NCBI RefSeq assembly: GCF_030534315.2
Contig: NZ_CP130558.2
Span: forward strand, 1,726,501 to 1,790,500
Reading direction: 5' to 3'
DNA length: 64,000 nt
Source of the DNA: Thermoanaerobacterium sp. CMT5567-10
GTDB lineage: Bacteria > Bacillota > Thermoanaerobacteria > Thermoanaerobacterales > Thermoanaerobacteraceae
In this document: positions 1 to 8,552 of the stretch, one piece after another
How the letters are laid out: each line of letters opens with the position of its first letter
Position numbering within the stretch: the stretch's first letter is position 1
Translations under genes and position numbers: made by a program
The notes under the pieces: model-generated
Seen by the model: the letters and a program-made list of their open reading frames with translations, nothing else
The model's database searches: none
Told to the model about the DNA's origin: nothing

Positions 1-1
1 T

Positions 2-1057
2 GTAATTACGTCTTTCGTATTTTCATACATTGCACCAAAATTTCTTTGGGGGAAAATAATACCGCTTCCATATACAGGTACAGGCCCCCTTAAGAAAGAG
101 GTGGTAATCTCTAAAGCAGAGCCTTCTACGATTGCGGAAGCTGTGGCAAAGAAAGATACCCAAGCTGTTGTTGGCATATCTTCTGTCGAATACGAAAGAC
201 AATACTATATATTGGAAAAACAGGTTGAAGGTGTAGGCTCAGGATTTATCGTTGATAAAAATGGGTACATTATTACAAATAATCATGTAGCAAGCCCTGA
301 GTCAAAGAAACTTACCATCTATTTAAGTGATGGCAGCACATTGCCTGGGAAAGTTTTGTGGTCTGACTCTACTTTAGATCTTTCAGTTGTTAAAATAAAT
401 GCCAAAAATCTGCCTACTATCTCATTAGGAGATTCAGATAAGATTGTGGTAGGCCAAACTGTAATAGCTATAGGCAACCCTTTGGGGCTGCGCTTTGAAA
501 GAACTGTGACATCTGGTATAATAAGTGCATTGAATAGAAGTTTGCCAATAGAGGAGAACAACAAACAAAAGATAATGGAAGATCTTATACAGACAGATGC
601 ATCAATAAACCCAGGGAACAGTGGTGGACCATTAGTCGATGCGCAGGGCAATGCTATAGGTATTAATACGGCAAAAGTTACAACAGCAGAGGGATTGGGC
701 TTTGCCATACCAATCAACATTGTTAAGCCTATTATTAATAAAGTAATAGCTACAGGCACATTTAAAGCACCGTACTTAGGCATAGTAGGATATGATAGAG
801 AGATAGCCAGCTATATAAATGCAGATATAGTTATAGCAGAAGGAATATACGTTGCAGATATAGATCCTAAAGGCCCGGCTCAAAAAGCAGGCATCAAAAA
901 AGGTTATATACTGCTGGAAGTTGATGGTAAACCTGTCGATACGATGGTTCAGCTTAAGACGGTGATATACTCAAAAAACATAGGAGACAAGGTAAGTGTA
1001 AAATACAGAACATTGACGGGGAATATAGGGACAACTACGATAACACTTGGGAAATGA
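2..1057 (+). CDS. htrA: HtrA/DegP-type membrane-anchored serine protease, 5' end outside window
   Basis: Trypsin-like S1C protease with a C-terminal PDZ domain, involved in protein quality control at the outer face of the membrane. Numbering from the in-frame GTG at 101: catalytic His62 (NNHV), Asp93 (LDLSVVKI) and Ser174 (GNSGGP); the PDZ domain covers about 222-318. The frame stays open to base 2 and encodes hydrophobic residues upstream of the GTG (SFVFSYIAPKF), so the real start and the membrane anchor lie before the window; the GTG at 101 is internal. It ends just before a CxxH/CxxC gene and rlmH, an arrangement familiar from Firmicutes. Family assignment is firm; the exact paralog (HtrA, HtrB or YyxA) is not. 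Confidence 0.92.
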   Translation, partial: VITSFVFSYIAPKFLWGKIIPLPYTGTGPLKKEVVISKAEPSTIAEAVAKKDTQAVVGISSVEYERQYYILEKQVEGVGSGFIVDKNGYIITNNHVASPESKKLTIYLSDGSTLPGKVLWSDSTLDLSVVKINAKNLPTISLGDSDKIVVGQTVIAIGNPLGLRFERTVTSGIISALNRSLPIEENNKQKIMEDLIQTDASINPGNSGGPLVDAQGNAIGINTAKVTTAEGLGFAIPINIVKPIINKVIATGTFKAPYLGIVGYDREIASYINADIVIAEGIYVADIDPKGPAQKAGIKKGYILLEVDGKPVDTMVQLKTVIYSKNIGDKVSVKYRTLTGNIGTTTITLGK

Positions 1058-1068
1058 GGAGAATAATT

Positions 1069-1236
1069 ATGTATGTTGTATGTGAGAAACATTTAGAGGA
1101 TGCCATTGAAGAATTTGTGGATGTATATGAACAGCCGCCAGATATATACAGGCTTGATGAGGTATCATTTACAGATTGGCTGGTGCCTCATAAGTGTGAC
1201 TTTTGCGAAGACATTCCTAAGTATCTTGTAGTTTGA
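1069..1236 (+). CDS. Small CxxH/CxxC protein (BA_5709-type)
   Basis: 55-residue protein with a CEKH motif near the N-terminus and a CDFC motif near the C-terminus, probably four ligands for one zinc. This matches the small CxxH/CxxC family that commonly sits beside rlmH in Firmicutes. An in-frame ATG at 1054 overlaps the htrA stop codon, but the ATG at 1069 is preferred because GAGGAG at about 1056-1061 is correctly spaced. The cysteine pattern is seen directly, the family is from memory, and the function is unknown. Confidence 0.8.
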   Translation: MYVVCEKHLEDAIEEFVDVYEQPPDIYRLDEVSFTDWLVPHKCDFCEDIPKYLVV

Positions 1237-1249
1237 TGGAGGGAGAATT

Positions 1250-1729
1250 TTGAATATAGACATAATTGCAGTTGGAAAGATAAAGGAGAAGTTTATAGAA
1301 GATGGAATACAGGAATATGTAAAAAGATTGAAGCCATATTGCAATATAAACATAATTGAAGTGAACGATGAAAAGGCACCTGAAAGCTTAAGTGATAAAG
1401 AAAAAATAAGTGTTATGCAAAGAGAAAGTGTTAAAATTGTCGATAAGATTAGAAAAGAAAGCTTCATAATATCTCTTTGCATAGAAGGTAGACAAATGGA
1501 CTCAGTAGAATTTGCCCGCTATATAGAAGATGTTATGACAGCGGGCAATTCTAATATTACATTTGTAATAGGAGGATCTCTTGGCTTACATAACGATATA
1601 AAGTCCATGTCAGATTTAAAGCTGTCATTTTCAAAAATGACATTTCCACACCAGCTTATGAGACTTATATTGATAGAACAAATCTACAGAGCATTTAAGA
1701 TAATGAAGGGTGAGACGTACCATAAGTGA
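1250..1729 (+). CDS. rlmH: 23S rRNA (pseudouridine1915-N3)-methyltransferase RlmH
   Basis: 159-residue SPOUT methyltransferase that methylates pseudouridine 1915 in helix 69 of 23S rRNA using S-adenosylmethionine. Seen: N-terminal DIIAVGKIKE, the cofactor-knot segment FVIGGSLGL (about 105-113), and the C-terminal LLIEQIYRAFKI...YHK typical of the family. It starts with TTG behind GGAGGGAG and has the normal family length. It follows htrA and the CxxH/CxxC gene in the same direction and may be cotranscribed. Confidence 0.95.
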   Translation: MNIDIIAVGKIKEKFIEDGIQEYVKRLKPYCNINIIEVNDEKAPESLSDKEKISVMQRESVKIVDKIRKESFIISLCIEGRQMDSVEFARYIEDVMTAGNSNITFVIGGSLGLHNDIKSMSDLKLSFSKMTFPHQLMRLILIEQIYRAFKIMKGETYHK

Positions 1730-1789
1730 TACAAATATGGAAACATTATTAGATTTTATTGTGCTATAATAATGTTGGTGTGATAATTG

Positions 1790-1905
1790 TATTATGCCAA
1801 GGCAAAAACATATGAGAAATTGCTCATAAGAAATAAATAAGCAATAGGGTTATGTTTGGAAGTAGAGAACGAGGAATTGTTGCCGAGCCTAAATTAAATA
1901 AACCA
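1790..1905 (+). other. Unassigned segment with nested complementary arms (possible structured leader RNA)
   Basis: The gap between rlmH and the response regulator has no gene. It contains nested complementary arms: GGCAA (about 1800) with TTGCC (about 1879), AAACATA with TATGTTT, and ATTGCT with AGCAAT, which together could form a closed multi-helix fold ahead of the two-component operon. I do not recognise a known riboswitch class. At this AT content some arms could arise by chance. Confidence 0.25.
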
Positions 1906-1924
1906 TAAAAAGGTTGATGAAAAT

Positions 1925-2599
1925 ATGTATAAAATACTTATAATTGAGGATGATAAGGCTCTTTGTGACAATATAAAAAAGGCCATTACAAATTGGGGCT
2001 ATGATACGGTCTCTATAGAAAACTTTGATAACATATTGGGAGAATTTGCAAATCATAATCCTCATTTGGTGATTATAGATATAAACTTACCATATTACGA
2101 TGGTTTTTATTGGTGTAAGAAAATAAGGGAAATATCTAAAGTGCCGATTATATTTTTGTCTTCCAGGGATAGCAATATGGATATCATAATGGCAGTTAAT
2201 ATGGGGGGAGATGATTTTGTTACAAAACCATTTTCCATGGATGTATTACTGGCTAAAATACAAGCTGTCATTAGAAGAACTTATTCTTATGGGGAAAATG
2301 AAGGACTAATAATAGAATGTAATGGAGCTATTTTAAATATAAATGATGGAACACTGACGTATAAAGGTATGAGACTAGAACTGACTAAAAATGAATTTAA
2401 AATACTTCAATTACTTATGAGAAATAGAGGCAAAATAATATCAAGGGATAGGATTATGAGGGCACTTTGGGAAAGTGAGTATTTTATTAGTGAGAATACT
2501 TTAACGGTTAATGTAAATAGGCTGAGAAAAAAGCTAGAAGATGCGGGATTAGAAAATTTCATTGTAACTAAGAAGTCTCAGGGATATATGATACCATGA
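1925..2599 (+). CDS. BceR-type response regulator (OmpR/PhoB family)
   Basis: 224-residue regulator: receiver domain (about 1-118) with the acidic pocket EDD and phospho-acceptor Asp52 (IIDINLP), then an OmpR/PhoB winged helix (about 130-224). It overlaps the kinase gene by four bases, so the two are translationally coupled. Followed by a BceS-like kinase and a BceAB-like ABC transporter, it should respond to cell-wall-active peptides and activate the transporter genes. A matching operator lies at 3614-3627. The substrate peptide is unknown. Confidence 0.9.
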   Translation: MYKILIIEDDKALCDNIKKAITNWGYDTVSIENFDNILGEFANHNPHLVIIDINLPYYDGFYWCKKIREISKVPIIFLSSRDSNMDIIMAVNMGGDDFVTKPFSMDVLLAKIQAVIRRTYSYGENEGLIIECNGAILNINDGTLTYKGMRLELTKNEFKILQLLMRNRGKIISRDRIMRALWESEYFISENTLTVNVNRLRKKLEDAGLENFIVTKKSQGYMIP

Positions 2600-3627
2600 G
2601 CTTTTCAAGATACCTAAAAGATTTATTTTGGACAATCCTGTGTTTTCTAGCAATAATCTTGATTATGAATTTGATTTTGATATCCAGTACAGCTTTGAAT
2701 AAAACAATAGACGATATTATTTATATGAATGTGCTCATATTTTCTATCTTCTTTGCATTTTTAATCGTAGGCTATATAAAATGGATAAATACTTATAAAG
2801 ACTTTAGAAATGCTCTACATAACAAAGAAAATATTGACGGATTTCTACCAAATGGCGAAAAATTAGAAGAAGTGCTTATAAGAGAAACAGTGAATTTAAA
2901 AAATGAAGAGAAATTAAAAGAAATAAAAGAATTGAAAGAAAATTTGAATGAGATTAATGACTATGTTACAAAATGGATCCACGAAATAAAAATACCACTA
3001 TCAGTATGTGAGCTTATAGCTGATGAAATTGAAGAAGAGGGTTTATCTAATATAGCGGGAGAGCTTAGACAGGAGCTAGAAAGGATAAATTTTCTTGTGA
3101 GTCAAGTGCTATATACCAGCAGGGCTTCAAGCTATTCAGAAGATTTTATAATCGAAGAGGTAAATCTTAATTCAATAGTTAAAAGTGTAATAAAAAATAA
3201 TATCAATTCTTTTATATCTAAGAAGATAGAATTAGAAATGCACGATTTGGATTTCAACGTTTTCACAGATAGCAAATGGATTTTCTACATAATAGAGCAG
3301 ATAATCAATAATGCTTGTAAATATGTGGATGTACAAGGGAGAATCGAGATTTATGCAGAAGAAGACGATGAATGTACAAGGCTTTTCATAAGAGACAATG
3401 GGATGGGGATACCTTATAAAGATATAGGAAGAATTTTTGACAGGGGATTTACAGGAGATAATGGAAGAAAGACGAGCAAATCAACAGGTATGGGACTTTA
3501 TATATGCAAAAAGATTGCAGATAAGTTGAACATAAAACTTGAAGTATCGTCTCAAGTCTCACAGTATACAGAATTTACGATAATTTTTTATAAAATGGCT
3601 GATTACTTCAATGTGACAAAATTGTAA
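2596..3627 (+). CDS. BceS-type intramembrane-sensing histidine kinase
   Basis: 343-residue sensor kinase. Two transmembrane helices (about 11-32 and 43-63) are joined by only about ten extracellular residues. This is the intramembrane-sensing layout in which the partner ABC permease, not the kinase, detects the peptide. The dimerisation helix carries His129 (WIHEIKIPL); the ATPase domain shows an N box (INNACKY), G1 (DNGMGIP) and G2 (STGMGLYI). The start overlaps the regulator stop codon. The last codons overlap the operator for the downstream transporter. Confidence 0.92.
   Translation: MSFSRYLKDLFWTILCFLAIILIMNLILISSTALNKTIDDIIYMNVLIFSIFFAFLIVGYIKWINTYKDFRNALHNKENIDGFLPNGEKLEEVLIRETVNLKNEEKLKEIKELKENLNEINDYVTKWIHEIKIPLSVCELIADEIEEEGLSNIAGELRQELERINFLVSQVLYTSRASSYSEDFIIEEVNLNSIVKSVIKNNINSFISKKIELEMHDLDFNVFTDSKWIFYIIEQIINNACKYVDVQGRIEIYAEEDDECTRLFIRDNGMGIPYKDIGRIFDRGFTGDNGRKTSKSTGMGLYICKKIADKLNIKLEVSSQVSQYTEFTIIFYKMADYFNVTKL
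3614..3627 (+). promoter_or_regulatory. BceR-type operator upstream of the ABC transporter genes
   Basis: TGACA-AAAT-TGTAA fits exactly the TNACA-N4-TGTAA motif reported for BceR-like regulators. It overlaps the last codons and the stop of the kinase gene, about 130 bases ahead of the transporter ATPase. A larger perfect inverted repeat (GTGACAAAATT at 3613-3623 and AATTTTGTCAC at 3638-3648) covers it. The motif is seen; binding is inferred. Confidence 0.7.
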
Positions 3628-3706
3628 TATTAACATTAATTTTGTCACCATAAGCGATGGTACAGGTACAGTAAAAAATATAGAATATAAATGTATTTAA
3701 TGATTG

Positions 3707-3736
3707 TTCTCTCCTTAATTGGGAGAGAATTTTTCT
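3707..3736 (+). terminator. Hairpin with T tract between kinase and transporter genes
   Basis: TTCTCTCC (3707-3714) pairs with GGAGAGAA (3722-3729), followed by TTTTTCT. It could end the regulator-kinase transcript or act as an attenuator inside the operator-driven transporter transcript, since it lies between the operator and the ATPase start. Confidence 0.7.
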
Positions 3737-3759
3737 AATAGAATGTGGAGGGGTATAAT

Positions 3760-4524
3760 ATGGATGTAGTACTTGAGACAAAAAATTTAAGAAAAGAATA
3801 TGGCTCAAAAGGAATGGTTTTTAGAGCTGTAGACGATATCGATTTAGAAGTATATAAAGGAGAATTTTTAGGCATTATGGGTCCGTCAGGAGCGGGAAAG
3901 ACTACGCTTTTGAATATGTTATCTACAATTGATAGACCTACTTCCGGAGAAATATATTATGAGGGAAAAAGTGTATTAAATATGAAAAATAAGGAGCTAT
4001 CTATATTTAGGCGAAACAACATAGGGTTTATATTTCAAGACTTCAATCTATTGGACAGTATGTCTGTTGAGGACAATATAGCACTGCCGCTTGCTCTTTC
4101 AAAAGTAAATGCAAAAGAAATAAAAGAAAAAGTTGAGAAATTAAGCAGTTTCTTTGGGCTTCATGAGCAATTAAAAAAATATCCGTATCAATTGTCAGGA
4201 GGTCAGAAACAAAGAGCCGCAGCGGCTAGGGCACTTATTACATCACCTTCGATAGTTTTTGCAGATGAGCCTACTGGCGCGTTGGATTCAAAGTCTTCTC
4301 AAGAACTTTTGCAATGTTTGTCAATGATGAATGAAAAATTCAGTACAACTATTATTATGGTTACTCATGATGCATTTGCAGCAAGTTACTGTAAGAGAAT
4401 TTTATTTATTAAAGACGGGAAAATACATGCAAGAATAGACAAAGATTCATCCAGGAAAGAATTCTTTAAAAGGATAATAGATTTTCTTGGCACTATGGGA
4501 GGTGGCACAGATGAACTCTTTTAA
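3760..4524 (+). CDS. BceA-type ABC transporter ATP-binding protein
   Basis: 254-residue ATPase of the MacB/BceA group. Walker A GPSGAGKTT, Q-loop FIFQDFNLL, signature LSGGQKQR, Walker B IVFADEPTGALD and H-loop VTHD are all intact. It energises the large FtsX-like permease encoded next, in a module that removes or frees cell-wall precursors from antimicrobial peptides and signals to the kinase upstream. The ATG at 3760 is chosen over the GTG at 3745 because GGAGGGG (3747-3753) is correctly placed. Its end overlaps the permease by 14 bases. Confidence 0.95.
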   Translation: MDVVLETKNLRKEYGSKGMVFRAVDDIDLEVYKGEFLGIMGPSGAGKTTLLNMLSTIDRPTSGEIYYEGKSVLNMKNKELSIFRRNNIGFIFQDFNLLDSMSVEDNIALPLALSKVNAKEIKEKVEKLSSFFGLHEQLKKYPYQLSGGQKQRAAAARALITSPSIVFADEPTGALDSKSSQELLQCLSMMNEKFSTTIIMVTHDAFAASYCKRILFIKDGKIHARIDKDSSRKEFFKRIIDFLGTMGGGTDELF

Positions 4525-6370
4525 AATGGCTATCATAAATTTCAAGAGAAATGCAAAGACTTACGGATTGTACCTTATGGCGATGACTTTTTCCGTAGCT
4601 GCTTATTATAATTTTTTATCGATGAGGTATAATCCTCAGTTTTTAGAATATAAAGATATATCAAGTTATATAGGAGGGGCGTCCGTGAGTGCCTCTACGC
4701 TTATGATGATGTTCTTGATATTTTTTATAGTGTATTCAAGCAATTTTTTCTTAAATCAGAGGAAACGGGAAATAGGCGTATATGCGTTTATGGGTATTGA
4801 TAACTATAAGATAGCTTTTATTTTCGCTTCAGAAGGGCTGCTGATGGGAATATTATCTTTAGCTATCGGACTGATAATCGGAATATTATTTAGCAAATTG
4901 TTCATGATGGTGCTTGCAAAAGTAGCTATTTTAAATATAACAATTAAGTTTTTTATATCAATGAAAGCTATTGTTGAAACAATAATTGCTTATTCGATTA
5001 TCTTGGCCGTTACATTTTTAAAAGGGTATTTTGATGTTATCAGAAGTAACCTCATAGAATTGTTGAATTCACTAAAAAAAGAAGAAGAGCTGCCAAAAGT
5101 CAACTACTTTAAAGGGATAGCTTCAATAATTATAATCGGGATAGGGTATTACATCGCCCACAATTATTTGAAATTTGGCTTTGGAAAAGCACTGTTGGCA
5201 ACAATACTTTTAATTACATGGGGTACATACTGGCTATTCGGTTCTTTTTTCTCTATGGTAATCAGGCATTATATAAATAGAAAGAGCTTTTTATATAAAG
5301 GTGTAAACATTGTAAGCTTTTCTAATATAGCATTTAGGATAAAAAATAATTATAGAACACTGGCGGCAGTAGCAATATTGATAACAACATGTATTACTTG
5401 TTTTGGAACTGTAAGCTCTGTTAAGTACTATGTAGAAAAGAATCACAAAATAGAAGTTCCCTATACTGTTTCTTATATTTCAGAAGACAAAGATATAATC
5501 GCAAAAGTTGATAAAATTATCAAGGATTCAGGCCATGAAGTGGAGATTAAGGAGAAAGCGAATTTCTTATTTGTACCTGATGATGAACTCGTAGTAGCAA
5601 GACTTACAGATTTAAAAACCATTTTATCAGATTTAAAAGTTGAAAATAGAGAAAATATAATATCAAAGTTTGATTTATCAGATGATGAGGTAGGTTATAT
5701 AGAGAGACCTACTACAATGATGAGTATTTTAAAAAAAGAAGATAGTATTAAGTTAAATGGGAAAAACTACGATATAAAAGTAAATACTAAAGTCCCTCTT
5801 TTTGGGAATGGACTGCCATATCCATGCATTGTCGTCAATGATGAAGAGTATGATCAATTGAAATTACATTTTTATGAGCAGCAGTTTAATGGAATTATAT
5901 TAGACAATCCGAATGAAACAAAAGGTTTAACTTATGAGCTTGCAGGAGTATTGCCGAGGGAGTCCAGGTTGTATACCTATTGGATGGCCGGCGCATCATT
6001 TTATAATTTTGCAGGGATTATTTATTTTGTAGGTTCCTTCTTATCTTTAGTATTTGTATTTGCAACCGGAAGCATAATCTATTTTAAGATTCTGAGTGAA
6101 TCTTTTAGGGATAAAAATAAGTATGAGATATTAAAGAAATTGGGAACTACAGATTTTGAAATATACAGCTCAATTTCAAAGCAAGTAGGCATCTTCTTTA
6201 TACTGCCATTGATAGTAGGAGTAATTCACAGCGCTGTTGCTATTTCAGTATTAAGTGATATGATGAACTACAGTTTAGTTGTGCCAACAGCAATAAGTGT
6301 ATTAGTTTTTGCGCTGGTATATGGAATATTCTACGTATTTACAACAAGAAAGTTCATCACAGAAATATAG
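4511..6370 (+). CDS. BceB-type FtsX-like ABC transporter permease
   Basis: 619-residue permease with about ten predicted transmembrane helices and a large extracellular domain (about 300-490) between helices, the BceB layout that binds peptide and signals to the kinase. FtsX-like regions lie near residues 50-150 and 500-610. The ATG at 4511 is preceded by GGGAGGTGG; a TTG at 4487 would lack a binding site. It overlaps the ATPase and ends before a clear terminator. Peptide specificity cannot be read from the sequence. Confidence 0.93.
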   Translation: MNSFKMAIINFKRNAKTYGLYLMAMTFSVAAYYNFLSMRYNPQFLEYKDISSYIGGASVSASTLMMMFLIFFIVYSSNFFLNQRKREIGVYAFMGIDNYKIAFIFASEGLLMGILSLAIGLIIGILFSKLFMMVLAKVAILNITIKFFISMKAIVETIIAYSIILAVTFLKGYFDVIRSNLIELLNSLKKEEELPKVNYFKGIASIIIIGIGYYIAHNYLKFGFGKALLATILLITWGTYWLFGSFFSMVIRHYINRKSFLYKGVNIVSFSNIAFRIKNNYRTLAAVAILITTCITCFGTVSSVKYYVEKNHKIEVPYTVSYISEDKDIIAKVDKIIKDSGHEVEIKEKANFLFVPDDELVVARLTDLKTILSDLKVENRENIISKFDLSDDEVGYIERPTTMMSILKKEDSIKLNGKNYDIKVNTKVPLFGNGLPYPCIVVNDEEYDQLKLHFYEQQFNGIILDNPNETKGLTYELAGVLPRESRLYTYWMAGASFYNFAGIIYFVGSFLSLVFVFATGSIIYFKILSESFRDKNKYEILKKLGTTDFEIYSSISKQVGIFFILPLIVGVIHSAVAISVLSDMMNYSLVVPTAISVLVFALVYGIFYVFTTRKFITEI

Positions 6371-6395
6371 TAGATGGAAGATGAAGATGCAATTT

Positions 6396-6425
6396 AAAAC
6401 AGCCTTGTTATGAGGCTGTTTTTCT
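6396..6425 (+). terminator. Terminator of the Bce-type module
   Basis: AAAACAGCCT (6396-6405) pairs with AGGCTGTTTT (6413-6422), with further T residues after the stem. It lies 25 bases after the permease stop codon. Confidence 0.88.
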
Positions 6426-6554
6426 CCTTATTATAAGGCAATTATAGAAAAAAAGTAAACTATTTAGCAATAAAAATATGTGCGTTTTAGTTTATTTATA
6501 AAGCCAGTAATACAGAATAATATATATTATGTATTAAATTTTTGTGGAAGTTGA

Positions 6555-6911
6555 GTGAATGAAAAGGTGAATGGTGATTTTGATTTAAAAGAAGTAGGAA
6601 TGCGTATAAGAGCAGAAAGAGAGCGGATGGGATTAACAAGAGAGCAGTTTGCAGAAGCAGTAGGTGTTTCTGCTATGTATATTGGGCATATAGAGCGTGC
6701 TCAACGAGTAATGAGTTTAAAGACATTTGTACGTATTGCAAAGAGCCTTCATGTAAGTACAGATTATCTTTTATTCGGGATAAACGAAGCAAAAAATAAA
6801 AATAACGATGGAAAAGAAGATGTGCTAATAGAATTGCTTAATAAATGTACAGACAGGGAGCGTAAAATTGCAGAAGAAATATTAAAACTTTTGGTTACAT
6901 ATATAAAATAG
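6555..6911 (+). CDS. XRE-family helix-turn-helix regulator
   Basis: 118-residue protein with an N-terminal lambda-repressor-like HTH (about 10-75: RAERERMGLTREQFAEAVGV...YIGHIERAQR) and a short charged C-terminal helix. It is a single-transcript gene between two terminators. It begins with GTG; the binding site is weak, and the GTG at 6567 is an alternative. As the nearest regulator to the four cloned promoter blocks starting at 7.0 kb, it is a candidate controller of them, but that is inference from position only. Confidence 0.85.
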   Translation: MNEKVNGDFDLKEVGMRIRAERERMGLTREQFAEAVGVSAMYIGHIERAQRVMSLKTFVRIAKSLHVSTDYLLFGINEAKNKNNDGKEDVLIELLNKCTDRERKIAEEILKLLVTYIK

Positions 6912-6914
6912 TCG

Positions 6915-6948
6915 AGATGCAGTTACTACATAGCATCTTATTTTTTTT
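6915..6948 (+). terminator. Terminator after the XRE gene
   Basis: AGATGC (6915-6920) and GCATCT (6933-6938) form a stem followed by a run of T residues. Confidence 0.75.
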
Positions 6949-7019
6949 GCCTTCTTTTATTAAAGATTTAAACATATTGTGATAGTGTAAAGTTTTAAAA
7001 TAAGGCATTATTTTACAAA

Positions 7020-7068
7020 AAATTAGTACTTTTGGACAGTTGACATATTTATGAAGTAAATATATGAT
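7020..7068 (+). promoter_or_regulatory. Cloned promoter block, copy A (sigma-A type)
   Basis: TTGACA (7040-7045), 17-base spacer, TATGAT (7063-7068). The upstream element AATTAGTACTTTTGG and the spacer are nearly identical to those at 9.75, 11.95 and 13.83 kb. This copy lacks the further upstream part that the other three share. Confidence 0.85.
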
Positions 7069-7103
7069 GAAATTAATCTAAAACTTTGTGAGGGTAGATT
7101 TAA

Positions 7104-7823
7104 GTGAAAAAGATAATATATTTTTTGATATTAATTGCTTTGGCTCTATTGATTGTCATAGCCTATGATTTAGTTGATGTCAATTCTCAAAAAAGTAGCA
7201 CAGATGTAAGCACTGAAAACACTTTGGCAAAGGAAGCTAAAACGGCAAATGAAAATAAGATAAAATTGAAGAAAGATGTATATACGAATGTGCCGTATGA
7301 TATTTCTCAAGTAAACATTTCAAGGACAGAGTCAGATGGGTTTTCGCGAGTAGAGGTTTTTGATAAGAATACGGGCAAGTTTTTAGAGGCATATGGCGAA
7401 AAGGCAGAAACTGTATCTAAATCAGATATCTTAGATAATTTAAATGATATTAGTAAAATTTCAAAGCTGACCATTTACAAAGAGCGGACTGACGGATCTG
7501 CAGTGACGAGACTCTATACAGTTTTAACTGTTTATTCTGACGGCTCTTTCAGGCAGATAGAAAGCATTGATAAAGCATACTGGGAAAAAGCAAGCGATGG
7601 CGATTGGAAGCTGGAAAATCCACATGCAAGTGCTATTTCAACGACAGGAAGCTTTCCTACAACAGAGATCGAGACAAGCGGAACCACGACTATTAAAATG
7701 AAAGCTACATTATTTACAGTTGGTTTATTAGACAGTTCAGCCCGCAGTGTATTGTCAATACCAGGCAGCACATATTATTTAAGAAAAATCGTAGAATTAG
7801 GCTATCGTTACAGCTTGTATTAG
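7104..7823 (+). CDS. Exported protein of unknown function
   Basis: 239 residues, GTG start behind GAGGGTAGA. Residues 4-21 form a hydrophobic signal or anchor (IIYFLILIALALLIVIA) with no obvious cleavage site, so it may stay membrane-anchored. A Lys/Ser/Thr-rich linker follows, then a beta-rich, probably extracellular domain. I recognise no family. It is driven by promoter block A and so probably shares control with three other exported-protein genes downstream. Confidence 0.75.
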   Translation: MKKIIYFLILIALALLIVIAYDLVDVNSQKSSTDVSTENTLAKEAKTANENKIKLKKDVYTNVPYDISQVNISRTESDGFSRVEVFDKNTGKFLEAYGEKAETVSKSDILDNLNDISKISKLTIYKERTDGSAVTRLYTVLTVYSDGSFRQIESIDKAYWEKASDGDWKLENPHASAISTTGSFPTTEIETSGTTTIKMKATLFTVGLLDSSARSVLSIPGSTYYLRKIVELGYRYSLY

Positions 7824-7899
7824 AAATTGATTGGTGATAATATGGGCAGTTGGCTTTATAATGTATTATGCTTAAGAACTATTCTTCAAAACTTTCACA

Positions 7900-7935
7900 T
7901 TGACATAAAAGTATATGTGTATTATAATACACATA
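7900..7935 (+). promoter_or_regulatory. vapBC promoter with a 22-bp perfect palindromic operator
   Basis: TTGACA (7900-7905), 17-base spacer, TATAAT (7923-7928). The -10 box sits inside a perfect palindrome from 7914 to 7935 (half site TATGTGTATTA). Antitoxins of this kind usually repress their own operon by binding such a palindrome, so this is the likely VapB or VapBC site. Confidence 0.85.
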
Positions 7936-7950
7936 CGGAGGTGTATTATT

Positions 7951-8160
7951 ATGCGGACAAATATCATTATAGATGACGAACTTATTAAAGAAGCTTTGAA
8001 GATAACTGGGATAAAGACAAAGAAAGAAATTGTTAATATAGCTTTAAAAGAATTAATAGAAAACCATAAAAGGAAGAATCTAATGGATTTAAAAGGGAAA
8101 ATACAATTTGACGAAAACTATGATTATAAAAAGATGAGGGAAAATCATGATATTAGTTGA
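7951..8160 (+). CDS. vapB: VapB-family antitoxin
   Basis: 69-residue antitoxin: N-terminal ribbon-helix-helix (MRTNIIIDDELIKEALKI) for DNA binding and a charged C-terminal tail (about 45-69) expected to wrap the toxin. ATG at 7951 behind GGAGGTG; a longer start at 7915 would lie inside the promoter. It overlaps the toxin gene by 14 bases, and the palindrome over the -10 box fits autoregulation. Confidence 0.88.
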   Translation: MRTNIIIDDELIKEALKITGIKTKKEIVNIALKELIENHKRKNLMDLKGKIQFDENYDYKKMRENHDIS

Positions 8161-8545
8161 TACATCAGTTTTGATAGCTTTTTTTAAAGGTATAAATAAT
8201 AAGCAAGTAGAAAAATTAGAAGACGTAATAAAAAATGGTGTGCCATTTGGTATAAATTTTTTTATATATCAGGAAGTTTTGCAAGGAGCAAAATCAGATA
8301 GAGAATTTAAATTATTGAAAGAATATTTAAGTACACAGAGGTTTTATGATTTAAAAAATGGTATGAAATCTTACGAAGCAGCAGCAAAACTTTATTTTGT
8401 TTGCAGAAAGAAAGGAATTACAATACGTAGTACCATTGACTTGCTTATAGCAGAGACTGCAATTGAAAATAATTTATACCTTCTACATGATGACAAAGAT
8501 TTTTCTTATATTGCTGAAGTTGACAAAAACTTAAAAGAATATTAA
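8147..8545 (+). CDS. vapC: VapC-family PIN-domain ribonuclease toxin
   Basis: 132-residue PIN domain with the expected acidic active site: Asp5 (LVDTSVLI), Glu43 (YQEVLQG), Asp98 (TIDLLIA) and an acidic cluster at 115-118 (HDDKDF). Toxins of this family cut tRNA or rRNA when released from the antitoxin. It is translationally coupled to the antitoxin. All catalytic positions are present, so the toxin is probably active. Target unknown. Confidence 0.92.
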   Translation: MILVDTSVLIAFFKGINNKQVEKLEDVIKNGVPFGINFFIYQEVLQGAKSDREFKLLKEYLSTQRFYDLKNGMKSYEAAAKLYFVCRKKGITIRSTIDLLIAETAIENNLYLLHDDKDFSYIAEVDKNLKEY

Positions 8546-8552
8546 TATCTTT

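Noticed and set aside
319-783. Minus-strand open frame of 154 codons inside htrA
   Set aside because: Shadow of a clearly conserved protease gene; no binding site and no family resemblance.
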